From Trebonia sp963734665 (GTDB lineage: Bacteria; Actinomycetota; Actinomycetes; Streptosporangiales; Streptosporangiaceae), in NCBI GenBank assembly GCA_963734665.1, contig CAVTIR010000004.1, positions 1,922,001 to 1,986,000 of the forward strand: a stretch of 64,000 bases of DNA, written 5' to 3'. Below, in pieces: positions 42,601-50,952 of this stretch. Below the pieces are notes generated by a model that was given only the letters and a program-made list of their open reading frames with translations, searched no databases and was not told the DNA's origin. Made by a program: the position numbers and the translations under genes. Position 1 is the stretch's first letter. The number at the start of each line of letters is the position of its first letter.

Positions 42601-43635
42601 GTGACAACGGTATACGAGCTACACGGTGAGCAGGCATACGAAGCCGAGATCAGTCAGTGCGTCGGGGTGACCGGTTATCATCACTGGTTCTTCCTGAATG
42701 CGCTGGCCGATGCACTCAATTACGAGTTCCGGGCATTTGCCGTCGATTCCGCTGACGGGCGCCTCGGCGTCGTACCCCTGTTTCTCCGGCGCCGCGGCCC
42801 CGTATCGACTGCGAACTTCATTCCGGTCGGTTCCATTGGTCCGGTGATCCGCGGGGAGGCGCTGCGCGCGGGACTCGTTGGCGAACTGCTCCACGGCGTG
42901 GAGCCTGTGCTGCGGCGTCATCGGACGGTCGCTGCCCGGTGGGGGTTCTCGCCGGGGCTTAAGGTGAGTGCCGAGGAGTTGGCTAACTCGGGATTTGAGG
43001 TATACGAGTGGGAAAATTACGTAATCCCAGGGACTAAGTCGGTTGACGATCTCCTTAAGTCGATGTCGCGCTCGCGGCGCCAATCAATCAATCGACACAT
43101 CAGGCGCGGCGAGGATCGCGGTGTGAGCGTGGGGGAGGCTTCCGCTGAGGAAATTATGCGATGTCTTCCAGAGCAGATAGCCGCTGTTTATGAGCGTCAG
43201 CGACGATCGCCTCTCTATAGTTCCGCCGTGGTTCGCTCCCTGACCGAACGGCTAGCCTCCCATCCGCGCATGCTATGGCGAACCGTTAAGGAGCAGGATG
43301 GCAACGTAGTGGGGGTGGCCGGGTGTGTCATCGGTGATGATCGCCTGTGGGGCTGGTTGATAAGCGGCACCCCTGCCAACGGGGTTAGTGTCCAGATGCT
43401 CTGCTACTGGGACTTGATCAAATGGTCACTTGCCCGAGGTTTGGCACTCGACTTGGGCGGAGCGCCAAATGAAGGCATTCGCGAGCTGAAGACTTCCCTG
43501 GGCGCTGACGTCGAGACCGCCGTTCGGGTCTTCCAGTTCCGCCCTAGGGTGGCTTACAAAGCGGCTGCTGCACTTCGTACCTGGAGTCCGGTAGCTAATA
43601 ACTGGGATCGGATGCGCCAGATGATCGGGGACTGA
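42601..43635 (+). CDS. FemAB/GNAT-like acyltransferase
   Basis: 344 aa, GTG start after GAAGGG. A double-GNAT layout is visible: WFFLNALADALNYEFRAFAV, then the MSRSRRQSINRHIRRGEDRG helix typical of FemAB-type (BioF2-like) proteins, and GNVVGVAGCVIGDDRLWGWL with LDLGGAPNEGIRELKTSLGA at the end. Members transfer aminoacyl or acyl groups to peptidoglycan, lipids or sugars. Codon third positions are clearly less GC-rich than neighbours, for example many AT-ending codons near 43080-43450, which suggests horizontal acquisition. Confidence 0.82.
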   Translation: MTTVYELHGEQAYEAEISQCVGVTGYHHWFFLNALADALNYEFRAFAVDSADGRLGVVPLFLRRRGPVSTANFIPVGSIGPVIRGEALRAGLVGELLHGVEPVLRRHRTVAARWGFSPGLKVSAEELANSGFEVYEWENYVIPGTKSVDDLLKSMSRSRRQSINRHIRRGEDRGVSVGEASAEEIMRCLPEQIAAVYERQRRSPLYSSAVVRSLTERLASHPRMLWRTVKEQDGNVVGVAGCVIGDDRLWGWLISGTPANGVSVQMLCYWDLIKWSLARGLALDLGGAPNEGIRELKTSLGADVETAVRVFQFRPRVAYKAAAALRTWSPVANNWDRMRQMIGD

Positions 43636-43716
43636 CATGCCGTGCAATCTTTCAGCACGGCAGGCTAGTCCATGATCACGAGCAAGGGCTTACCGAGAAA
43701 TCCTGGCCGGATATGA

Positions 43717-44857
43717 CTACGACCCCTCCTCCTCGGAGGCGCCGGTGAAGAACTCGATGAGTCCGAACGGTGCGCGGTCGCCGAGGCAGAGCCCTAGGAT
43801 CAGGTGCGCCTCCGCGGCAGCCGACTCGCTGCGCGGGAACAGCGCCTCTTCGTAGGCGGTGAGTGCCGCTTCGATGTCGCCGGGGTGCGCGGCGATCGCC
43901 TTCCCGAGCTCGGCGCCGTCGAACATCGCCAGGTTCGCGCCCTCGCCGGACGGCGGCATGAGGTGCGCGGCATCACCGAGGAGCGTCACCCCGGGCACGC
44001 GGCCCCACCGGTGGCCGTTCGGGAGTGCGTGGATCGGGCGCGGGACCGGTGCGGTCTCGCCGTCGGTGATCAGCGCGGTGAGTTCCGGCGCCCACCCGTC
44101 GAACTCGGCTGCGACCCGGGTGGTCGCGGCGGCGGCGTCGGTGAAGTCGATGCCGGCGATCCACTCGGCGGGGCGGTTCAGCTCGACGTACACGTGAAGG
44201 ACGCCGCCGGCCTCACGGTGCGCGACGATCCCCTTTCCCGGGGAGAGCGCGAACATCGCGCCGCCGCCGACCACTTCGGCGGCCGCGGGGTGCCGCTCGT
44301 CGGCGTCGTACAGGTAGGTCTCGATGAACGACGTGCCGACGTACTCCGGCTGGGCGTCGGAGAGCAGCGGCCTGATCTTCGACCAGGCACCGTCGGCACC
44401 GACGAGGAGGCTGGTGGTCACGGCGGGCCCGTCCGGTGAAGGCCAGCTCGTGCCGGCCGTCGCCGAGGGGCTTGACATCGGTGACCTTGCGTCCCCACTG
44501 GATCATCTCGTCGGGCAGGGAGCCGAGCAGGATCCGCCGCAGGTCGCCGCGGAGCACCTCGGGACGCCCGCCCGTGCCGTCGTCGGGCTCGTCGAGCAGC
44601 ATGGCGGCGTGCTGGTCGAGCGCGCGCGAAGCCTCGCCGCCCTCGTGGATGATCGCGCGGAACTCGCCGGTGAGGCCGGCCGCTTCGAGCGCGGGCTGCC
44701 CGTTGTGCTCGTGGATGTCGAGCTGGCCGCCCTGCGCGCGGGTCTCAGCCGAGGGCTCCGCCTCGTAGATGGTGGCGGGAATGCCGTGGACGTGCAGGAC
44801 GCGTGCGAGGGTAAGGCCGCCGAGGCCCGCACCGACGATCGTGACCGGTGTCGTCAT
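43717..44857 (-). pseudogene. TetX-like FAD-dependent monooxygenase, single-base frameshift
   Basis: The N-terminal part from 44857 has the FAD loop VTIVGAGLGGLTLARVL and the domain up to GDGRHELAFTG. At 44433-44436 one extra base moves the reading into the frame that continues SLLVGADGAWSKIRPLLSDA, GVTLLGDAAHLMPPSGEGAN and a normal C-terminus. Removing one base restores a complete protein of about 380 aa, like tetracycline-type hydroxylases. It is divergent from a TetR with a very strong operator. A sequencing error is possible. Confidence 0.75.
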
Positions 44858-44876
44858 CATGTTCCCTTCAAAAGCT

Positions 44877-44923
44877 GACTGGAACGTTGTTCCAAGAACA
44901 CATCTTGGAACAACGTTCCAGTC
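44877..44923. promoter_or_regulatory. 47-bp perfect palindromic operator
   Basis: Perfect 21-bp arms (44877-44897 and 44903-44923) around ACACA. Each arm itself contains a dyad, TGGAACGTTGTTCCA (44880-44894) and TGGAACAACGTTCCA (44906-44920), so two repressor dimers could bind. It lies between the divergent monooxygenase and tetR starts. Confidence 0.85.
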
Positions 44924-44940
44924 GTGTCAAGATGATGCTC

Positions 44941-45657
44941 ATGGCGACCAGGACTCAGCGGACCGAACGGCGCGCGGACGCGCTCTCGAAGGAGCGGATC
45001 GTCGAGGCCGCGATCGAGATCCTCGACGCCGACGGCGAGAGCGCCCTGACTTTCCGCGCGCTCACGGCGCGGCTGGCAACAGGGAGCGGCGCGATCTACT
45101 GGCACGTCGCCAACAAGAACGACCTGCTCACGGCGACCACCAACGAAGTCATCGCCCGTGTCATGACCGATGTGGTCAGTGGCGCGGAGCCGCGGGAGGC
45201 TATCCGTGCCATTGCCCTTGGGGTGTTCGACGCGATCGACGTCCACCCCTGGGTGGGTGCCCAGCTTTCCCGTGAGCCGTGGCAGTCCGCGATGCTGCAG
45301 ATCTTCGAAAGCGTCGGCGGGCAGCTCCAGGCGCTCGGCGTCCCTGAACGGGCGCAGTTCGACGCCGCGTCTGCGCTCGTGAACTACGTCCTCGGCGTCG
45401 CCGGGCAGAATGCCGCGAACGCCCGCCTGCTCCACGCGCGTGAGATGGGTCGTTCGGCCTTCCTCGCGGCCGTCGCCGCACGGTGGGCGCAGCTCGACCC
45501 CGCGCAGTACCCGTTCGTGCATCAGGTGGCGACGCAGCTGCGCGAGCACGACGACCGCGAGCAGTTCCTCGCCGGCATCGACTTCATCCTGGCCGGCATC
45601 ACGGCGGAACCGCGGGCGGCGCTAAGCCCGTCACCTGGCCGACGGCGAACGCGGTGA
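44941..45657 (+). CDS. TetR-family repressor
   Basis: 238 aa from ATG 44941 (MATRTQRTERRADALSKERI); ATGs at 44932 and 44935 are in frame. The helix-turn-helix is SALTFRALTARLATGSGAIY then WHVANKNDLLTATT. The C-terminal domain matches TetR_C_1 (VHPWVGAQLSREPWQSAMLQ). It controls the divergent flavin monooxygenase through the operator at 44877-44923. Its 3' end overlaps the convergent kinase gene by 59 bp. Confidence 0.9.
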   Translation: MATRTQRTERRADALSKERIVEAAIEILDADGESALTFRALTARLATGSGAIYWHVANKNDLLTATTNEVIARVMTDVVSGAEPREAIRAIALGVFDAIDVHPWVGAQLSREPWQSAMLQIFESVGGQLQALGVPERAQFDAASALVNYVLGVAGQNAANARLLHAREMGRSAFLAAVAARWAQLDPAQYPFVHQVATQLREHDDREQFLAGIDFILAGITAEPRAALSPSPGRRRTR

Positions 45658-46192
45658 TCTCCGCCAGAGGCGGGCGGTAGCCCGACGTCGTGTCGGCCTC
45701 GATGGACGGGACGCGGAGGCGGAGCCGGTCGAACGCGCGCAGGCTCCGCACGTACGCTTCCCGGTCGGCCGGGCCGGGGTCGGGGTGCGCGCGGCGGGCG
45801 CTGTCTTGCCCGCGGCGGGCGACGATCCGCTCGAACGCCACCTCGGGGTCTGCCGTGCAGTGCACGACCCGGAGCCGCGCCACGGGGAGCAGCGGCTCCA
45901 GCCGCGGGCGCCATACCCGGTCCTGGAAGGCGGCCTCTGCCACCGTCGTCACGCCGGCTTCCAGGAGCAGCCGCAGCAGGGCGAAGAACACCGGCAGCGT
46001 CCGCGCGGTCAGCTCGTCGCCCTCGCCCGGCGTGAAGCCGGGCGCGGAGTGCGCCATCCCTTCCTTGATCTCGTCCCGGCAGACGGCCGGGCAGCCGGCC
46101 GCGCGCGCGATCTCGTGCGCGAGGGTCGTCTTGCCCGATCCCGGCGGGCCGCTGATCACGATCAGCGTGGGGCGCGCGGTGTCATCAGCCAC
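45599..46192 (-). CDS. AAA_33-type P-loop kinase/ATPase
   Basis: 197 aa. Walker A is VISGPPGSGKTTLAHEIARA. CRDEIKEGM and VVAEAAFQDRVW follow the zeta-toxin/AAA_33 pattern of small-molecule kinases. The lid RRGQDSARRAHPDPGPADRE is Arg-rich. The phosphate acceptor is unknown; drug or nucleotide phosphorylation is possible. It lies 42 bp downstream of the SDR gene on the same strand. Confidence 0.82.
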   Translation of the reverse strand: MADDTARPTLIVISGPPGSGKTTLAHEIARAAGCPAVCRDEIKEGMAHSAPGFTPGEGDELTARTLPVFFALLRLLLEAGVTTVAEAAFQDRVWRPRLEPLLPVARLRVVHCTADPEVAFERIVARRGQDSARRAHPDPGPADREAYVRSLRAFDRLRLRVPSIEADTTSGYRPPLAEITAFAVGQVTGLAPPAVPP

Positions 46193-46234
46193 TCGTTCGG
46201 ACCTGCCTGACGTTGACTTTGATCCTGGCCCTGC

Positions 46235-47038
46235 CTAGCGGAGGGTGATCACGTTGCCCGTGACCAGGGCGGCCGCGTCGGAGGCGAGCCAGGCGATCAC
46301 CCCGGCGACTTCCTCCGGGGCCGCGACGTGGAAGAGCTCCGCGCTCGCCGCGACTTCCTCGCGGACGGCGCCGGTGACCCAGCCGGTGTCGGTGACCGGC
46401 GGGTGGACCATGTTGGCCGTGACCCCGAACGGGGCCAGCTCAGCCGCGGCGGACATCGTGTAGTTCACCTGGGCGGCCTTGGCGGCGCCGTACGAGACCT
46501 CCTCGGGGAAGCCGAGGCCGCCGCCTGAGGTCAGCCCGATGACCCGGCCCCACGTGGCCTGGCGGGCGATGTGGCGGCGGGCGAACTCGGCGATCATCAG
46601 GGCCGCGCCCATCGCGTCGACCGTGAACTGCCTTGTCCAGCTGTGCGCGGTCACTGGCTGGAGGTTGCGGCCGGCCCTGTCCTTGCCGGCGGCGGCGAAG
46701 GTGTCGGCGACCCAGCCGGTGGCGTTGTTGACCAGGATGTCGACCGGGCCGAGGCGCTCCTCGGCGGCGTCGAACAGCCGGGCCGGCGCGGCCGGGTCGG
46801 ACAAGTCCGCCTCCACCGCCACGGCGCTGCCGCCCTCGGCCGTGATGCGCGCGATCACCCCGGCGGCGTCGCGGGCGCGGTGGTCCCGGTAGGCCTGGGG
46901 GATCCCGGGGTCCTCGGGGTCCGCCAGGCGCAGGTACGTGCACACCACCGCGCAGCCGTGCCGGGCCAGGGCCCGCGCGGCCGCGGCCCCGATCCCGTGG
47001 TTGGCGCCGGTCACGATCGCGGTATGCCGGGTCGTCAC
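46235..47038 (-). CDS. Short-chain dehydrogenase/reductase
   Basis: 267 aa from GTG 47038 (AGAGGA 6 bp upstream). The cofactor loop is AIVTGANHGIGAAAARALA, NNATG is present, Ser is in VIGLTSGGGLGFPEE and the catalytic YxxxK is SYGAAKAAQVNYT. The C-terminal VTGNVITLR closes the fold. An insert after strand 2 (RLADPEDPGIPQAYRDHRAR) is seen in a subgroup of actinomycete SDRs. Substrate unknown. Confidence 0.92.
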   Translation of the reverse strand: MTTRHTAIVTGANHGIGAAAARALARHGCAVVCTYLRLADPEDPGIPQAYRDHRARDAAGVIARITAEGGSAVAVEADLSDPAAPARLFDAAEERLGPVDILVNNATGWVADTFAAAGKDRAGRNLQPVTAHSWTRQFTVDAMGAALMIAEFARRHIARQATWGRVIGLTSGGGLGFPEEVSYGAAKAAQVNYTMSAAAELAPFGVTANMVHPPVTDTGWVTGAVREEVAASAELFHVAAPEEVAGVIAWLASDAAALVTGNVITLR

Positions 47039-47146
47039 GGGGAGTCCTCTCCGGGGGCGGGCGGTGCCGGGCTGACCGATTCTAGTTCCGAGAAGAATCA
47101 TCTGTTGGACTTCTGGCTTCTCCTGACGGCAGGCTGGTCCTCCTGA

Positions 47147-47773
47147 TCACGGGGCGGATGCCGCGCGGGCGGGACTTGACCAGCCGGGGTCCCGGCCGAG
47201 GGCGGCGACGACCTGGTCGAGCCCCGGGCCGCCGTGGCGGGTGACGGCGGGGGCGAACGCCGCACCGGGCGCGAGGCGGGCGTCGCCGTCCGGCACGGCC
47301 AGCGCCACGCCGAGCGCCGCCTCCAGTAGTTCCGGCGAGAAGCGCACGTCGAGGCCGAGGGTCCTGGCGGCGTCCCACGAGTGGGCGACGTAATCCACGA
47401 GGTGGAAGCCGATCGCCTGGCGTGCCGGGAAGGCGGGCCCCGCGGCGAACTCAGGCAGGGGGAACTCGCGGTCCAGGGCCCCCTCCGCGCGGAACGCGGC
47501 CAGCACCGCCTCCGCCGAGGCGCGGTAGGCCGCCACGGGGTCGCTGCCGAGGCGGCGCGGGCGCCAATGTGCCGGGTCGCCGTCGCCGGCGGACGCGGCG
47601 GCGAACCCGTAGTGCTGGGCGGCCATGTGGGTGATGAGCCCGTGCAGCGTCCAGTCCGCGCAGGGCGTCGGGAGCGCCAGGTCGGCCGCCGTGGCGCGCG
47701 CCACCAGCGCGACGCTCGCGCGGACCGCCTCCGCGTCGAGGGCGACCACATCCAGATCAGTAAGCATGCACAT
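47147..47773 (-). CDS. Maleylpyruvate-isomerase-family (MDMPI/DinB-like, TIGR03086) protein
   Basis: 208 aa. The four-helix bundle metal site appears in LPTPCADWTLHGLITHMAAQ, and QAIGFHLVDYVAHSWDAART supplies the later His residues. The family includes mycothiol-dependent isomerases and S-transferases, a reaction plausible in an actinomycete. It is divergent from a marR gene with an AT-rich gap between. Confidence 0.85.
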   Translation of the reverse strand: MCMLTDLDVVALDAEAVRASVALVARATAADLALPTPCADWTLHGLITHMAAQHYGFAAASAGDGDPAHWRPRRLGSDPVAAYRASAEAVLAAFRAEGALDREFPLPEFAAGPAFPARQAIGFHLVDYVAHSWDAARTLGLDVRFSPELLEAALGVALAVPDGDARLAPGAAFAPAVTRHGGPGLDQVVAALGRDPGWSSPARAASAP

Positions 47774-47821
47774 ATAATATGCGCTCGCTTATAATCTGTC
47801 GAGGTATATGCTTCGGCTGCC
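47774..47821. promoter_or_regulatory. AT-rich divergent promoter with MarR-type dyads
   Basis: The 48-bp gap contains ATATAATAT, CTTATAATCT and GGTATATGC in otherwise GC-rich DNA. It is the likely shared control site for the MDMPI and marR genes. Confidence 0.5.
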
Positions 47822-48277
47822 ATGGAGGATCACGAGCGGCGCCGGGACCTGGCCGCCATGCTGCAGCCCGTCGTGCGGGCCCTCATCGAGGCGGAGCTAC
47901 CCGTGCTGGCCGGGCACGGCCTCACGATGTGGGGCTATGTCGTCCTCAACGCCCTGCAGGACGCGCCGCAGAGCACCCAGGCCGCCCTGGCGGAGCGGAT
48001 CGGCGCGGACAAGACCCGCATCATCGCCACGCTGGACGCCCTGCAGGCCGCCGGCCTGATCACCCGCGATCCGGACCCGGCGGACCGCCGCGCCCGGATC
48101 CTGTCGATCACCCCGGCCGGCCGCCGCGCCAGGGACGGCGCGCAGCGCGAGATACAGCGCAACGAGGAGCGCCTGCTCGCCGGGCTCCCGGCGGCCGAGC
48201 GCAGCGCGTTCCTGCGCGCCGCCCAGGCGCTGTCGTCCCTGCCCCTCACCGACATACTCGGCGGCCGGGAGCCCTGA
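47822..48277 (+). CDS. MarR-family regulator
   Basis: 151 aa. Winged helix: LTMWGYVVLNALQDAPQSTQ then AALAERIGADKTRIIATLDA and LQAAGLITRDPDPADRRARI, with the conserved DxRxR wing. It probably represses itself and the divergent MDMPI gene and is released by a phenolic or oxidant ligand. Confidence 0.93.
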   Translation: MEDHERRRDLAAMLQPVVRALIEAELPVLAGHGLTMWGYVVLNALQDAPQSTQAALAERIGADKTRIIATLDALQAAGLITRDPDPADRRARILSITPAGRRARDGAQREIQRNEERLLAGLPAAERSAFLRAAQALSSLPLTDILGGREP

Positions 48278-48345
48278 GGGGCTCGCCGGAGGGCGCGGAT
48301 CGTTCGTGAGCCGCGGCGCAAGGCACCCGGGGCACCCCGCGGGCG

Positions 48346-49098
48346 TCAGGCGAAGTGCGTGCGGGGACGCTCCTGCTGTTCCCCGTCGAGGTAGACGTCG
48401 ACCTTCTCGTCGTAGAAGCAGGCGAGGCCGGCGACCTTCTGGCTTTCCGCCAGCGGAGCGCGGTACGCCCACACCAGGTCGGGGCGCGTGCCGTGCCCGG
48501 TGTCCACCGACCAGTACGTGGCCGTCCCCTTGTACGGGCAGTGCGACTCGGTGGCCGACGGCGCGAGCAGGTCGGTGCGGATGTCGCTGAGCGGCAGGTA
48601 GTAGCGCGGCGGCAGGCCGGTCTCGAACAAGATGACCGGGCGCGCCGAGTCCGCGACCGTCACGCCGTCGACTTCCACCCGGACGTGCCGGGAGCTCGTG
48701 AGGATGTCGACCCGGTGGTACGGGTCGCGGGGGTGGGTGTAGACGGGCTCGTCTTCCTCGAGCCACTCGTCCATCGCCGTCCACTCGAACCGGACCAGGT
48801 CGCGGATCGCCGGCAGCGGCGAGTCCGGGTACCGCCTCGCCGCGCCCTCGGCGACGGCGACGTCCACGCGCACGTCGTAGAGCACGGCGTCGCCGCGGCT
48901 GGGGGAGTGCTCGGTCTTTCCCGCTGGCACCAGCTCAGCGGTCACGTCGCGCAGCGGCACGTAGTACGCCGGGTAGTACGGGACCTCCCAGACCAGGGAC
49001 GGGTGACGGGTGTCCGCGACGAGCCGGCCGGCCAGGTAGGCGCGGACCCGCTTCGCGCTCGGCTCTACGCGCACCGTGCCGCGTGATGTCACATCCAT
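48346..49098 (-). CDS. Protein with two DUF427 domains
   Basis: 250 aa. Two copies of the small beta domain are visible: the first around RVRAYLAGRLVADTRHPSLV and YYVPLRDVTAELV, the second around HVRVEVDGVTVADSARPVIL, YYLPLSDIRTDLL and CPYKGTATYWSVD. DUF427 is common in actinomycetes and fungi; its function is unknown. Monocistronic, no signal peptide. Confidence 0.9.
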   Translation of the reverse strand: MDVTSRGTVRVEPSAKRVRAYLAGRLVADTRHPSLVWEVPYYPAYYVPLRDVTAELVPAGKTEHSPSRGDAVLYDVRVDVAVAEGAARRYPDSPLPAIRDLVRFEWTAMDEWLEEDEPVYTHPRDPYHRVDILTSSRHVRVEVDGVTVADSARPVILFETGLPPRYYLPLSDIRTDLLAPSATESHCPYKGTATYWSVDTGHGTRPDLVWAYRAPLAESQKVAGLACFYDEKVDVYLDGEQQERPRTHFA

Positions 49099-49273
49099 GA
49101 GAGCACGCTACCTCTGCCCGCGGGTCCGCGGCAGTCCCGGGCGAGTGACCTGCACCTGGCCGTCGGCCACAGTGTGCGCCGGACGGCGTTTGTTCGGTCG
49201 GCCGTCAGGAGTCAGCGGTTTAAGGCCGAACACGCCGCCCAGTGCTCGCCCCTCACCGACATAATGGGACGCT

Positions 49274-50725
49274 GTGACCCTCACCACTGCCCAGTTGGAC
49301 CGCGCCTGCGGCGTCCTGCTTGCCACCGCCGCCGGGGACGCGCTCGGCGCCGGATACGAGTTTGGTCCGCCGCTGGCCGCGGACGCCCCAGTCGAGATGA
49401 AGGGCGGCGGGAGCTTCGGCTGGGCGCCGGGCGAGTGGACCGACGACACCTCCATGGCGGTGGCCATCGCCGAGACGGCCGCTTCAGGCGCAGGCCTGCG
49501 CACCGCAGCCGCGCAGGACGCGGTCACCGCCCGCTGGTGCGCGTGGGCGCTGGAGGCGCGCGACATCGGCACGCAGACCGCCAGCGTGCTCGCCGGCGTA
49601 CGCGGCGGCACTGCCGCGGAGGCCTTGGCCGCCTCGCGCGAGCTGCACGAGCGGACCGGACGCACGGCCGGCAACGGCTCGCTCATGCGCACCGCCCCGG
49701 TCGCGCTCGCGTTCCTCGACGATCCCGACGGCCTCACGGAGGCCGCGGCGGCAGTCAGCGCCATCACCCATTACGACCCGGAGGCCGGCGAGGCCTGCGT
49801 CCTGTGGTGCCACGCCATACGGCACGCCGTGCTCACTGGCACGCTCGACGCCCGCGCCGGTCTTGAGCGGCTGCCCGAGCCCAGCCGCGTCCGGTGGGCC
49901 GCGCGGCTGCAGGAGGCAGAGCACGCCCGGACGCGGGACTTCACCCGCAACGGCTGGGTGGTAGAGGCCCTCCAGTCAGCGTGGTGCGCCATCGCCACGA
50001 CTCCGGTTCCAGAGGACGAGCCGGCCGCCGGCTCGTTCCGCGCCGATCACCTGCGGCTGGCGCTGGAGGAAGCGGTGCGCGGCGGCCGGGACGCCGACAC
50101 GGTAGCCGCCATCGCGGGCGGCCTGCTGGGCGCAGCCTACGGCGCATCGGCCATCCCCGCGCGCTGGCGGCTTGAGTTGCACGGCTGGCCGGGCCTGAGG
50201 TCGCGGGACCTCGTCGACCTCGCGGCCGCGACCGCGACCAACCGGACGATGGCGCGCCCAGCCTACGATGGCGCGCCCCGCCCCGCGGTCACCGTGCCGC
50301 ACCCGGACGACCCGAGCCTCCTGCTCGCCGACATCGCCGCCCTGCGTAACCTGCCCGCTACGGTGACTGCGGTCGTCTCCCTGTGCCCCGTCGGCGAGCA
50401 GGACAAGGCGGCGATCTTGGCTCAGACACCGCACTGGCTGGAAGTCCGACTGGCCGACGACGACGATCCCGCGGAGAACCAGAACCTGAACTTCGTCCTG
50501 CATGACACAGTTACCGCCATTGAAGAACTGCGCGCCGGCGGGCACGTAGTACTGGTGCACTGCGTCGCGGCGTTTAGCAGGACCCCTACGATCGGCGCCA
50601 TGTACGCCATGCGCCGCACCGGCGTCAGCCCTGGGGAGGCCATCGCCGCGATGGAGCGTGCGCTGCCTGGAGCTGACCCGGCCAACGCGTTCCGTGCGGC
50701 CCTGGAGCGGGCCCAGGCTCACTGA
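49274..50725 (+). CDS. Fusion of ADP-ribosylglycohydrolase and dual-specificity-type phosphatase
   Basis: 483 aa, GTG start. Residues 1-320 are an ADP-ribosyl-glycohydrolase: GVLLATAAGDALGAGYEFGP, metal motif WTDDTSMAVAIAE, NGSLMRTAPVAL, and the C-terminal GRDADTVAAIAGGLLGAAYG. Residues about 335-480 add a phosphatase-like domain whose P-loop is VLVHCVAAFSRTPTIGAMYA, a proper HCx5R. The two activities together suggest removal or repair of ADP-ribose modifications and of a phosphate. A related decayed piece of the second domain lies at 57175-57350. Confidence 0.88.
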   Translation: MTLTTAQLDRACGVLLATAAGDALGAGYEFGPPLAADAPVEMKGGGSFGWAPGEWTDDTSMAVAIAETAASGAGLRTAAAQDAVTARWCAWALEARDIGTQTASVLAGVRGGTAAEALAASRELHERTGRTAGNGSLMRTAPVALAFLDDPDGLTEAAAAVSAITHYDPEAGEACVLWCHAIRHAVLTGTLDARAGLERLPEPSRVRWAARLQEAEHARTRDFTRNGWVVEALQSAWCAIATTPVPEDEPAAGSFRADHLRLALEEAVRGGRDADTVAAIAGGLLGAAYGASAIPARWRLELHGWPGLRSRDLVDLAAATATNRTMARPAYDGAPRPAVTVPHPDDPSLLLADIAALRNLPATVTAVVSLCPVGEQDKAAILAQTPHWLEVRLADDDDPAENQNLNFVLHDTVTAIEELRAGGHVVLVHCVAAFSRTPTIGAMYAMRRTGVSPGEAIAAMERALPGADPANAFRAALERAQAH

Positions 50726-50952
50726 ATCCGGTCGATGCTAGCGTCGTCGAAAGCTAATGCGCGCGGCGTGACTCGCCGCCTTAGGCTTGGTGCCGCCCTC
50801 GACGACTTCACCGCACGTCCGCGTGGACGCGCTCGGTAGCAAAGCCGGTGAAGAACAGCGGGTGATCGCTGCGCCCGCCGCTGGTACGAAGCTGGATCCC
50901 CTTCTTCTCGGGCGGTCGAGCGTGCGAGGTACTGGTAGGTGACGGTGCTCAA

